In this document: positions 1 through 4,649 of the stretch, piece after piece
Position numbering within the stretch: the first letter of the stretch is position 1
Layout of the letters: each line of letters starts with the position of its first letter
DNA from: an uncultured Bacteroidales bacterium
Lineage (GTDB): Bacteria > Bacteroidota > Bacteroidia > Bacteroidales > UBA932
Direction: 5' to 3'
NCBI GenBank assembly: GCA_946530505.1
Contig: CAMNAD010000111.1
Location: 1 to 5,264, forward strand
Length of the DNA: 5,264 bases
The notes under the pieces: generated by a model
The model's database searches: none
Seen by the model: only the letters and a program-made list of their open reading frames with translations
What the model was told of the DNA's origin: nothing
Program-made: the position numbers and the translations under genes

Positions 1-1
1 G

Positions 2-109
2 GGCAGCGGCGCTTTCCTTCACAGCCTGCGCCGCACCCGCAACGGAGGATTCACGGTAGAGCAGGCCCTCGGCATCGAGGACCTGCAGGCCATTTTCCAG
101 TCTATTTGA
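2..109 (+). CDS. truB: tRNA pseudouridine(55) synthase TruB, C-terminal fragment
   Basis: Only the last 35 codons are present, ending at the TGA at 107-109; the 5' end lies before the window. The readable peptide begins GSGAFLHSLRRTRNGGFTVE, which matches the conserved C-terminal part of the TruB catalytic domain (G-x-G-A-x-L-x-x-L-R-R-T-R-x-G-x-F-T-V). TruB isomerises uridine 55 in the T-loop of tRNAs in the cytoplasm. The protein ends about 20 residues after the FTVEQA segment, so a C-terminal PUA domain like that of E. coli TruB is absent; this is my recollection of the shorter Bacteroidota form. Its last 8 bp overlap the end of the opposing DUF486 gene. The call rests on one short motif region, but that region is distinctive. 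Confidence 0.85.
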   Translation, partial: GSGAFLHSLRRTRNGGFTVEQALGIEDLQAIFQSI

Positions 110-470
110 GAAACGCGAAGAAGACCGCCAGAATGAGGCAGGCGAAGGCGGCGATGTGGTTCCACTGAATCGCCTGTCCCTTGAAGACGAACATCACTAT
201 CAACGTGAATACGGTGAGCGAAATCGCTTCCTGTATCACCTTGAGCTGCATAAGGTTGAACGGGCCGCCGTTGCCAGAGAAGCCTATGCGGTTCGCAGGC
301 ACGGTGAGGCAGTATTCGAAGAATGCAATTCCCCACGAGAACAGGATGACAAGTATCAGCGGCCAGCCCGTTGAAATCTTCATTTCACTAAGTTTAAGAT
401 GGCCGTACCATGCAAATGTCATGAATACATTCGAGGCCACCAGCATCAAAACAGTCCAGATTCCGTTCAT
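102..470 (-). CDS. DMT-superfamily small membrane protein, DUF486 (COG3169)
   Basis: This 122-residue, highly hydrophobic protein has four predicted membrane segments at about residues 4-22, 35-52, 80-97 and 103-121. Family-type landmarks are FAWYGHLK (19-26), the FEYCLTVPANRIG segment (51-63) and GGPFNLMQLKVIQEAISL (68-85). The length is typical of the DUF486 family, which is grouped with small multidrug-resistance-like transporters of the drug/metabolite superfamily; substrate and function are not established. The ATG at 468-470 lies 12 bp after the stop of the MATE gene on the same strand, so the two are probably co-transcribed. The A-rich stretch just upstream (TTGAAAATAAAAGATA before the ATG) is typical of Bacteroidota, which rarely use strong Shine-Dalgarno sites. 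The stop codon (102-104) lies inside the end of truB on the opposite strand. Confidence 0.88.
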   Translation of the reverse strand: MNGIWTVLMLVASNVFMTFAWYGHLKLSEMKISTGWPLILVILFSWGIAFFEYCLTVPANRIGFSGNGGPFNLMQLKVIQEAISLTVFTLIVMFVFKGQAIQWNHIAAFACLILAVFFAFLK

Positions 471-482
471 TATCTTTTATTT

Positions 483-1814
483 TCAATATCCATATTTCTT
501 CCTGTAACCAAGGATCAGCGACACGCAGAGTACGAGGCAGCAGAAGTCCGCGGCATCCACCGCAAGCCAGATGCCGTCCGCACCTATCAGGGCGGGCAGA
601 AGGAACACGAATCCGAGTTCCAGCACCAGATTCCGCACGAAGGAGACCACAGCCGACACCTTCCCGTTTCCGAGCCCGGTGAACCAGGCGGAAGTGAACA
701 AGTTGATTCCGGCTATGAAAAAGCTTATCATGTAAAGGCGTATCGCATGCTTGGTAAGGGAGGCCAGATCGGCGTCGTATCCTACGAACAGGCGCGCCGC
801 AGGCCCTGCGGACAGTTCGGACACCACCATCATCAACGCCCCGAGAACCAGCAGAAGGACGATGGAATGCCGTAGCAGGCTCTTTAGTTCCGCCTTGTTG
901 CCGGCACCGTAGTTGAAACCGATGACCGGCGTAACGGTAATGTTGAAGCCGAAGAATACCGCCGCGAAAATGTATCCGTAATAAAGCAGGACAGAATACG
1001 CCGCCACTCCGTTCTCCCCCATCATCCGCAACAGCTGCAGGTTGTAGCAGATGGCAAGGACGTTGAAGGAGATGTTCCCCACATATTCCGAAAGGCCGTT
1101 GCTGCTTGCCTTGAGCAGAGACTGCCAGTCAAACGGAGCCCTCAATATCCTGAGAGAGCTCAGATTGTGGCGTCTCGAGAAATAGAACAGAGGGTAGAAT
1201 CCCCCGACAAAGCAGGCGACCATGGATGCGGCCGCGGCACCTGCGAGCCCCCAGTCGAACACCGCGATGAATAGGGCGTCAAGCGCCATGTTGGTAACTC
1301 CGCACACAAGCGACATCACCGTGCCCAGCTGTGGCTTTTCCGCTGTCATGTAGAAGGACTGGAAACACATCTGCAGCATAAAGCCGGGCAGGCCTATCGT
1401 GCAGATGCTGCCATACACTACGCAGAGATGCAACAGCTCTCCCTCCGCCCCGAGCAAACGGGCCAGAGGTTCCATCAGGAGCAGCATAGGCACCATGAAC
1501 AGGAAAGCGAGCCCGAGGGTGGAAAAAACCAGGGTGCTGAACACCCGGTTCGCCCTGTCGTAGTCTCCCTGCCCCATTATCTGCGAAACCAGCGCGGAAC
1601 CGCCGGTGCCTATCATCAGCCCCAGCGCGCCTACTATCATCACCGCCGGCCAGATAATGTTCAGGGCCGCGAATGCGGATGTCCCTACGAGGTTGGACAC
1701 GAACAATCCGTCCACTACACTGTATATGCTCCCGACCACCATCATGAGGATGCTGGGGATGGATGAGACGGCCAGACGCCTGTATCCGTAATGTCCGTGG
1801 AGCGCTATTTCCAT
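483..1814 (-). CDS. MATE family efflux transporter, MepA-like
   Basis: This 443-residue polytopic membrane protein has the length and layout of a complete 12-helix MATE transporter, which exports cationic drugs or metabolites in exchange for Na+ or H+ across the inner membrane. Visible family landmarks are the first helix with SIPSILMMVVGSIYSVVDGL (18-37), the GTGGSALVSQIMGQGD segment (69-84), the start of the second half around SSNGLSEYVGNIS (237-249), and PVIGFNYGAGNK (296-307), the counterpart of the first-half motif. These resemble the MepA/VmrA branch rather than NorM or DinF. The ATG at 1812-1814 is supported because the first helix begins about 12 residues later and the next Met (residue 24) lies within that helix. 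A perfect TAnnTTTG box ends only 8 nt upstream of this ATG. The gene heads an operon with DUF486. The substrate cannot be told from sequence. Confidence 0.93.
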   Translation of the reverse strand: MEIALHGHYGYRRLAVSSIPSILMMVVGSIYSVVDGLFVSNLVGTSAFAALNIIWPAVMIVGALGLMIGTGGSALVSQIMGQGDYDRANRVFSTLVFSTLGLAFLFMVPMLLLMEPLARLLGAEGELLHLCVVYGSICTIGLPGFMLQMCFQSFYMTAEKPQLGTVMSLVCGVTNMALDALFIAVFDWGLAGAAAASMVACFVGGFYPLFYFSRRHNLSSLRILRAPFDWQSLLKASSNGLSEYVGNISFNVLAICYNLQLLRMMGENGVAAYSVLLYYGYIFAAVFFGFNITVTPVIGFNYGAGNKAELKSLLRHSIVLLLVLGALMMVVSELSAGPAARLFVGYDADLASLTKHAIRLYMISFFIAGINLFTSAWFTGLGNGKVSAVVSFVRNLVLELGFVFLLPALIGADGIWLAVDAADFCCLVLCVSLILGYRKKYGY

Positions 1815-1822
1815 AGGGGATG

Positions 1823-1830
1823 CAAAGATA
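1823..1830 (-). promoter_or_regulatory. Bacteroidota-type -7 promoter element for the MATE-DUF486 operon
   Basis: Read on the minus strand, positions 1830 to 1823 are TATCTTTG, a perfect match to the Bacteroidota -7 consensus TAnnTTTG. Only 8 nt (CATCCCCT) separate it from the MATE ATG at 1814, so transcription would begin within a few bases of the start codon. No clear TTG-type -33 element is seen at the expected distance upstream, which lowers confidence. The box is divergent to, and 12 bp from, the EamA -7 box. Confidence 0.5.
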
Positions 1831-1842
1831 GCAGTATTTGAT

Positions 1843-1850
1843 TATATTTG
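1843..1850 (+). promoter_or_regulatory. Bacteroidota-type -7 promoter element for the EamA transporter gene
   Basis: TATATTTG at 1843-1850 is a perfect match to TAnnTTTG. It places a transcription start near 1854 and leaves a leader of about 20 nt before the ATG at 1875. The last three bases of this box form an in-frame TTG that automated start prediction could choose; as promoter DNA it is unlikely to be the start codon. No convincing -33 TTTG lies about 20 bp upstream; that zone coincides with the minus-strand -7 box of the MATE gene. Confidence 0.5.
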
Positions 1851-1874
1851 CACCCGAAAAATCAGTGTATTGCC

Positions 1875-2804
1875 ATGAATCATCTTGGAGAAATCCTCTC
1901 TCTGATAGTAGCCGTTTTCTGGACGATTACCGCCATCTGCGCCGACAAGGCCAGCCACAGGATCGGCACGATGTCCGTAAACTCGCTCAGACTCACGATC
2001 GCCCTCGTGTTTCTGGCCATACTGCTGTGGCTCACCATCGGACATCCCTATCCTGTATACGCCGACGGCAAGGTATGGTTCTGGCTTGCACTCTCCGCAT
2101 TGGTCGGATATGTGTTCGGCGACTGGTGCCTGTTCAACAGCTACCTGGTCATAGGCGCGCGTTTCGGCCAGTTGTTCATGACGCTTTCTCCCCTCTTCGC
2201 CGCCCTTGCCGGCTGGGCCATCCTCGGCGAAAGGCTGTCCGCCAAAGCCTGGCTGGCAATGGCCGTCACCCTCAGCGGTATCGCCATCTCCATTCTGGTG
2301 CGTGGCGACGGCGGGCATGTAAAACTGTCGCTCCCGCTCAAAGGGGTTCTTCTCGGAATCGGAGCCGGCCTCGGGCAGGGCGTGGGCCTGGTGCTCAGCA
2401 AGGTCGGCATGAGCCACTATGCAGCCATCGTGCCTGCCGACGCCCCGGAGGCAATGGACAGCATGCTGCCCTTCGCATCTACAATGATACGGGCCCTGTT
2501 CGGAAGCGCCGGTTTCCTGACACTGATGGCGGTCCGCAAGGAACTCCCCGCCCTGAAAGCCGCGACACGGGACAAAAAGGGCCTGATGTACGCCCTTGTG
2601 GTAACGCTGTTCGGCCCGGTGCTCGGCGTTTCTTTCTCCCTTATGGCGGTGAGATACACCGATGCAGGGATAGCCTCCACCCTCATGGCTCTCTCCCCGG
2701 TGCTGATCCTGGTTCCCTACGCGATCCTCTACAAACAGAAGATAAAACTGAAGGAGGTGATCGGTGTGCTGGTCAGCATGGCCGGCGTGGCGATGTTTTT
2801 CTGA
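1875..2804 (+). CDS. EamA/DMT family transporter
   Basis: This 309-residue protein has two EamA repeats and about ten membrane segments, as in RhaT/YdcZ-like members of the drug/metabolite transporter superfamily that move small metabolites across the inner membrane. The first repeat spans about residues 5-142 and ends in FMTLSPLFAALAGWAILGER (101-120) followed by a helix ending ISILV. The second spans about 155-309, with the equivalent MALSPVLILVPYAILYKQ (271-288) and a final helix ending GVAMFF. The parallel position of the two 'LSP' segments shows the internal duplication. The ATG at 1875 is chosen over an in-frame TTG at 1848 because the TTG lies in the promoter -7 box and the ATG starts directly before the first membrane helix. 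The gene is divergent from MATE and ends 9 bp before a terminator hairpin. The substrate is unknown. Confidence 0.9.
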   Translation: MNHLGEILSLIVAVFWTITAICADKASHRIGTMSVNSLRLTIALVFLAILLWLTIGHPYPVYADGKVWFWLALSALVGYVFGDWCLFNSYLVIGARFGQLFMTLSPLFAALAGWAILGERLSAKAWLAMAVTLSGIAISILVRGDGGHVKLSLPLKGVLLGIGAGLGQGVGLVLSKVGMSHYAAIVPADAPEAMDSMLPFASTMIRALFGSAGFLTLMAVRKELPALKAATRDKKGLMYALVVTLFGPVLGVSFSLMAVRYTDAGIASTLMALSPVLILVPYAILYKQKIKLKEVIGVLVSMAGVAMFF

Positions 2805-2813
2805 CGGATAAAA

Positions 2814-2848
2814 AAAGTGCCATGAAAGAATCTCCTTCATGGCACTTT
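2814..2848. terminator. Bidirectional intrinsic terminator between the EamA gene and hsp20
   Basis: A 13-bp perfect stem (2814-2826 paired with 2836-2848; arms AAAGTGCCATGAA and TTCATGGCACTTT) encloses a 9-nt loop. On the minus strand the stem runs into a T-rich tract from the A-run at 2811-2816, giving a good terminator for hsp20. On the plus strand it is followed by TTTCTAAATTTT, a weaker but usable U-rich tail for the EamA gene. It lies in the 60-bp gap between the two convergent stops. Confidence 0.85.
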
Positions 2849-2864
2849 CTAAATTTTCAACAGA

Positions 2865-3296
2865 TTATCCGATAGTGATTTGTTTCACCTTTTCCTCCTG
2901 CTGCACTTTCTCGCGCTTGGGGAGATGGATGTTCAGCACTCCGTTCTCCATCTTGGCTTCGATCTTTTCCTGATCGACATCATCCGGCAGGAGCAGCGTC
3001 TGAGCGTATTTCTCGTAGGAGAATTCGCGGCGCAGGTAGCGGCCGTGCTTGTGGCCTTCCTTCTGCTCGTTCTTCTTTTCCATCGCAATCTGGAGGTTGC
3101 CCTCGCCGTCGATGTGAATCTGGAAGTCTTCCTTGGCAAGGCCAGGAGCGGCAAGTTCCACTTCGTATTCTTTTTCGTTTTCTATGACGTTGATGGCAGG
3201 TGCAGTGTAATTGGCTCTTTCCATCCAGCTGTTGTCGAAGAAGTCATTGAAAATGTCCGGCAACCAGCTATCAGCAGTTCTACGTACAGGTAACAT
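2865..3296 (-). CDS. Small heat-shock protein, Hsp20/alpha-crystallin family
   Basis: This 143-residue cytoplasmic ATP-independent holdase would bind unfolding proteins under heat or other stress and pass them to the DnaK/ClpB refolding machinery. The N-terminal arm (1-32, starting MLPVRRTADSWLPDIFNDFF) is the form usual in Bacteroidales. The alpha-crystallin domain spans about residues 33-127, with the LAAPG motif (48-52), the GRYLRREFSY strand region (85-94) and the hallmark GVLNIHLPK (119-127). The C-terminal I-x-I oligomerisation motif is present as ITI (140-142). The length is normal and no residue is missing. The ATG at 3294-3296 follows an A/T-rich leader without a Shine-Dalgarno. The gene lies 144 bp after the YkvA gene on the same strand but seems to have its own regulated promoter, and it ends before a strong terminator. 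Confidence 0.95.
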   Translation of the reverse strand: MLPVRRTADSWLPDIFNDFFDNSWMERANYTAPAINVIENEKEYEVELAAPGLAKEDFQIHIDGEGNLQIAMEKKNEQKEGHKHGRYLRREFSYEKYAQTLLLPDDVDQEKIEAKMENGVLNIHLPKREKVQQEEKVKQITIG

Positions 3297-3344
3297 AATT
3301 CAAAAACTTTAATCGTTGCGGTTTCCGGCCGTCCGGCCATCTTG

Positions 3345-3361
3345 CCGCATCCCTTGCGGGA
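3345..3361 (-). other. Possible hairpins in the hsp20 mRNA leader
   Basis: On the minus strand the leader holds two overlapping, mutually exclusive hairpins. One is CCGCA-AGGGA-TGCGG (3359 to 3345). The other is TCCC-GCAA-GGGA (3361 to 3350), with a GNRA-type tetraloop. The TGCGG arm can also pair with a second CCGCA further downstream (3321 to 3317). The stems are short, and the region next to the ATG is A/U-rich and unpaired, so a role as RNA thermometer is only speculative. Confidence 0.25.
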
Positions 3362-3375
3362 CAACTGAATAAATA

Positions 3376-3427
3376 CAAAGTGTGAACCAGATGCAAAAAT
3401 GCGTCAAACTGGCAGAAAAAGCGTCAA
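3376..3427 (-). promoter_or_regulatory. Probable hsp20 promoter region
   Basis: Two imperfect -7 boxes can be drawn on the minus strand. ACACTTTG (3383 to 3376) has a TTTG -33 candidate at 3408 to 3405, a 21-bp spacer. CATTTTTG (3401 to 3394) has one mismatch to TAnnTTTG and a TTG at 3427 to 3425, but a long 23-bp spacer. In either case the core promoter overlaps the tandem repeat at 3401-3434, so a protein bound there would control RNA polymerase access. The exact start is undecided. Confidence 0.35.
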
Positions 3428-3434
3428 TTTGGCA
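3401..3434. repeat. Tandem 14-bp repeat upstream of hsp20, probable operator
   Basis: GCGTCAAACTGGCA (3401-3414) and GCGTCAATTTGGCA (3421-3434) match at 12 of 14 positions and start exactly 20 bp apart, about two helical turns, with a GAAAAA spacer. Read toward hsp20 each copy is TGCCAnnTTGACGC. The second copy is a partial dyad (G-C-CAA-A-TTG-A-C) with one mismatched pair. Placement over the hsp20 core promoter suggests a binding site for a stress regulator acting on two adjacent faces of the DNA. It does not look like CIRCE (TTAGCACTC-N9-GAGTGCTAA). Confidence 0.55.
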
Positions 3435-3440
3435 CTGCGC

Positions 3441-3866
3441 CTATTCGACTTTGATATCGTAACCGAACCAGGAATTGAGGGTGTCCTGCACTTTTTGCTC
3501 GATGGCCGGTGTCATGTTCTTCTGAATCTTCTTGTACACCCAGGCGGCAACGGCGGTGTCATCCACCAGACCTAGCAGCCCGAGAGTCTTTTTGGGCAGG
3601 AGATCGTGAGGGACGACTATGTAGATGATGCCGGCATAGACAAGGGCCTTCTCGGTCGCCGAAAGATTGCCGTCGGTGAGGGCATAGTAAAAACGGAGGA
3701 CGATACGGGTGGCTTCCCGGCCGCCTTTCTTGGAAAACTCCAGAATTTTGCTCCACGCCGTGCGGACCGGACGCTCCCACTTGGCATCTTTTACTTTTGC
3801 CACCAGCGAATCGATCGGTTTCTTCAGCATCGAGTAGAGCAACAGAAGTAAGCAAATAGTCAACAT
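3441..3866 (-). CDS. YkvA/DUF1232 family protein
   Basis: This 141-residue protein carries a DUF1232 core at about residues 66-113. Visible landmarks are the hydrophobic helix ALVYAGIIYIVVPHDLLPKK (74-93), with the family P-x-D-L-x-P signature at 86-91, and GLLGLVDDTAVAAWV (96-110), with the conserved Asp pair at 102-103. The family is a membrane-associated protein of unknown function found in many bacteria. The start is uncertain. The ATG at 3866 adds a short hydrophobic stretch (LTICLLLLLYSM), whereas the internal ATG at 3830 would give a 129-residue protein starting MLKKPIDS with a charged helix. A weak -7-like ACTATTTG (3860 to 3853) lies upstream of the second. The gene is divergent from the SGNH hydrolase and upstream of hsp20 on the same strand; no terminator separates them, so some read-through into hsp20 is possible. 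Confidence 0.85.
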   Translation of the reverse strand: MLTICLLLLLYSMLKKPIDSLVAKVKDAKWERPVRTAWSKILEFSKKGGREATRIVLRFYYALTDGNLSATEKALVYAGIIYIVVPHDLLPKKTLGLLGLVDDTAVAAWVYKKIQKNMTPAIEQKVQDTLNSWFGYDIKVE

Positions 3867-3916
3867 GGCAATAAACAGTTAATGTTCCAGGCCTTTTTAC
3901 TGCAAAAGTCAATCCA

Positions 3917-3924
3917 TAAATTTG
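3917..3924 (+). promoter_or_regulatory. Upstream -7 box of the SGNH hydrolase gene
   Basis: TAAATTTG at 3917-3924 matches TAnnTTTG perfectly. A T-run at 3894-3897 lies 19 bp upstream, where a -33 TTTG would be expected, but has TTTT. Transcription from here would leave a leader of about 20 nt before the ATG at 3949. Its final TTG is in frame with the gene and could be mistaken for a start codon. Confidence 0.45.
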
Positions 3925-3935
3925 CAGGGATTTGC

Positions 3936-3943
3936 TATCTTTG
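3936..3943 (+). promoter_or_regulatory. Second -7 box of the SGNH hydrolase gene, almost touching the ATG
   Basis: TATCTTTG at 3936-3943 is a second perfect TAnnTTTG, identical in sequence to the MATE box. Only 5 nt (GATTC after the extra G at 3944 counts as part of GGATTC in total) lie between the box and the ATG at 3949, so transcription from it would give a leaderless or nearly leaderless mRNA. No -33 element is seen at the right distance. Confidence 0.35.
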
Positions 3944-3948
3944 GATTC

Positions 3949-4635
3949 ATGTTCAGGACTATCTGTATTTCCATCATTCTTGCCGTCATCAGCTGCAGCT
4001 CTGCGCACGCAGGCAAGCGAGTGGTTTTCATAGGCGATTCCATTACCGACGGCAACTGGGGCTGCATCTACAATTTCAAGCCCACGTCGGCCCAGCGCAG
4101 CCATACCGACCTCAACCATATTTACGGGCACAGCTATATGATGCTGGTAGCGTCCGACATCCAGAGCCGCAGGCCAAAAGCCGGGAACGAATTCTTCAAC
4201 CGCGGTTTCAGCGGACACAAGCTCTCGGATCTTGCGGCACGCTGGCAGGAAGACGTGCTGGACCTGAACCCGGACATCCTCTCGGTGCTGGTGGGAATCA
4301 ACGACGCCAAAAGCTTCGATTCCCAGGCCTGGAAGGAACTCTACCGCAGCCTTCTCGCCCGGACGCGTGAGCAGAATCCGGACGTAGTCCTTGTCCTCGG
4401 CACACCCTTTACCACCAAAGAAGAACTCAAGCCCGCAGCCGTGCAGATGGCAGCGATTGTAAGGGAGCTCTGCAAGGAGTTCGACGCGGTATGCATCCCC
4501 TACGACGAGTTGTTCGCAGGTTTAGTGCGCCGTCAGCCTCGCACCGGCTACTGGATCTGGGACGGAATCCACCCCACTCCCGCCGGCCACAGAAGGATGG
4601 CCGACCTCTGGGAGAAGAAGGTCAGGATAAGGTAA
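3949..4635 (+). CDS. Exported SGNH/GDSL-type hydrolase (esterase/lipase family)
   Basis: This 228-residue protein begins with an export signal (MFRTICISIILAVISCSSAHA), followed by an SGNH hydrolase domain with all catalytic blocks. Block I is FIGDSITDG with nucleophile Ser31, block II is NRGFSGHKLSDL with its Gly near 86-89, block III is GINDAK with Asn118, and block V is DGIHPTPAGH with Asp205 and His208. Such enzymes cleave ester bonds of acetylated sugars, lipids or other acyl esters; the NRGFSGH...LAARWQEDVLDLNPDILSVL region resembles carbohydrate-esterase-like members, but the substrate is not decided by sequence. The ATG at 3949 is chosen because it starts the signal peptide, whereas an in-frame TTG at 3922 lies in a promoter box. 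Signal cleavage could be after AHA (21, signal peptidase I), or at VIS-Cys16 as a lipoprotein. It converges on the thioredoxin-like gene with a 14-bp gap. Confidence 0.92.
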   Translation: MFRTICISIILAVISCSSAHAGKRVVFIGDSITDGNWGCIYNFKPTSAQRSHTDLNHIYGHSYMMLVASDIQSRRPKAGNEFFNRGFSGHKLSDLAARWQEDVLDLNPDILSVLVGINDAKSFDSQAWKELYRSLLARTREQNPDVVLVLGTPFTTKEELKPAAVQMAAIVRELCKEFDAVCIPYDELFAGLVRRQPRTGYWIWDGIHPTPAGHRRMADLWEKKVRIR

Positions 4636-4649
4636 TTTATCCGGCCCGC

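Noticed and set aside
399..875. Plus-strand frame of 158 codons over the DUF486/MATE junction
   Set aside because: It lies antisense to two recognised membrane protein genes, and its Gln/His/Arg-rich content matches no family.
1842..2840. Long open frame on the minus strand opposite the EamA transporter (332 codons)
   Set aside because: The translation is rich in His, Gln, Gly and Arg with no family resemblance, and it is the mirror of a clear transporter gene in GC-rich DNA. It also spans the terminator, so it is a shadow frame.
2880..3293. Hydrophobic plus-strand frame of 137 codons opposite hsp20
   Set aside because: It is the exact antisense of a well-supported Hsp20 gene. Its hydrophobic look comes from reverse-complemented Glu/Lys codons.
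3325..3338. CCGGCC-GT-CCGGCC repeat in the hsp20 leader as a separate element
   Set aside because: It is a short low-complexity GC direct repeat. As a hairpin the best stem would leave only a 2-nt loop, so no independent function is supported.
3430..3446. TTGGCACTGCGCC resembling a sigma-54 -24/-12 promoter
   Set aside because: The -12 GC element is not at the required spacing, it points away from hsp20 into the YkvA coding end, and TGGCA belongs to the tandem repeat.
4625..4642. GGATAA/TTATCC inverted repeat between the SGNH and thioredoxin-like genes as a terminator
   Set aside because: The 6-bp A/T-rich stem includes the SGNH stop region and has no U-tract on either strand; too weak to call.
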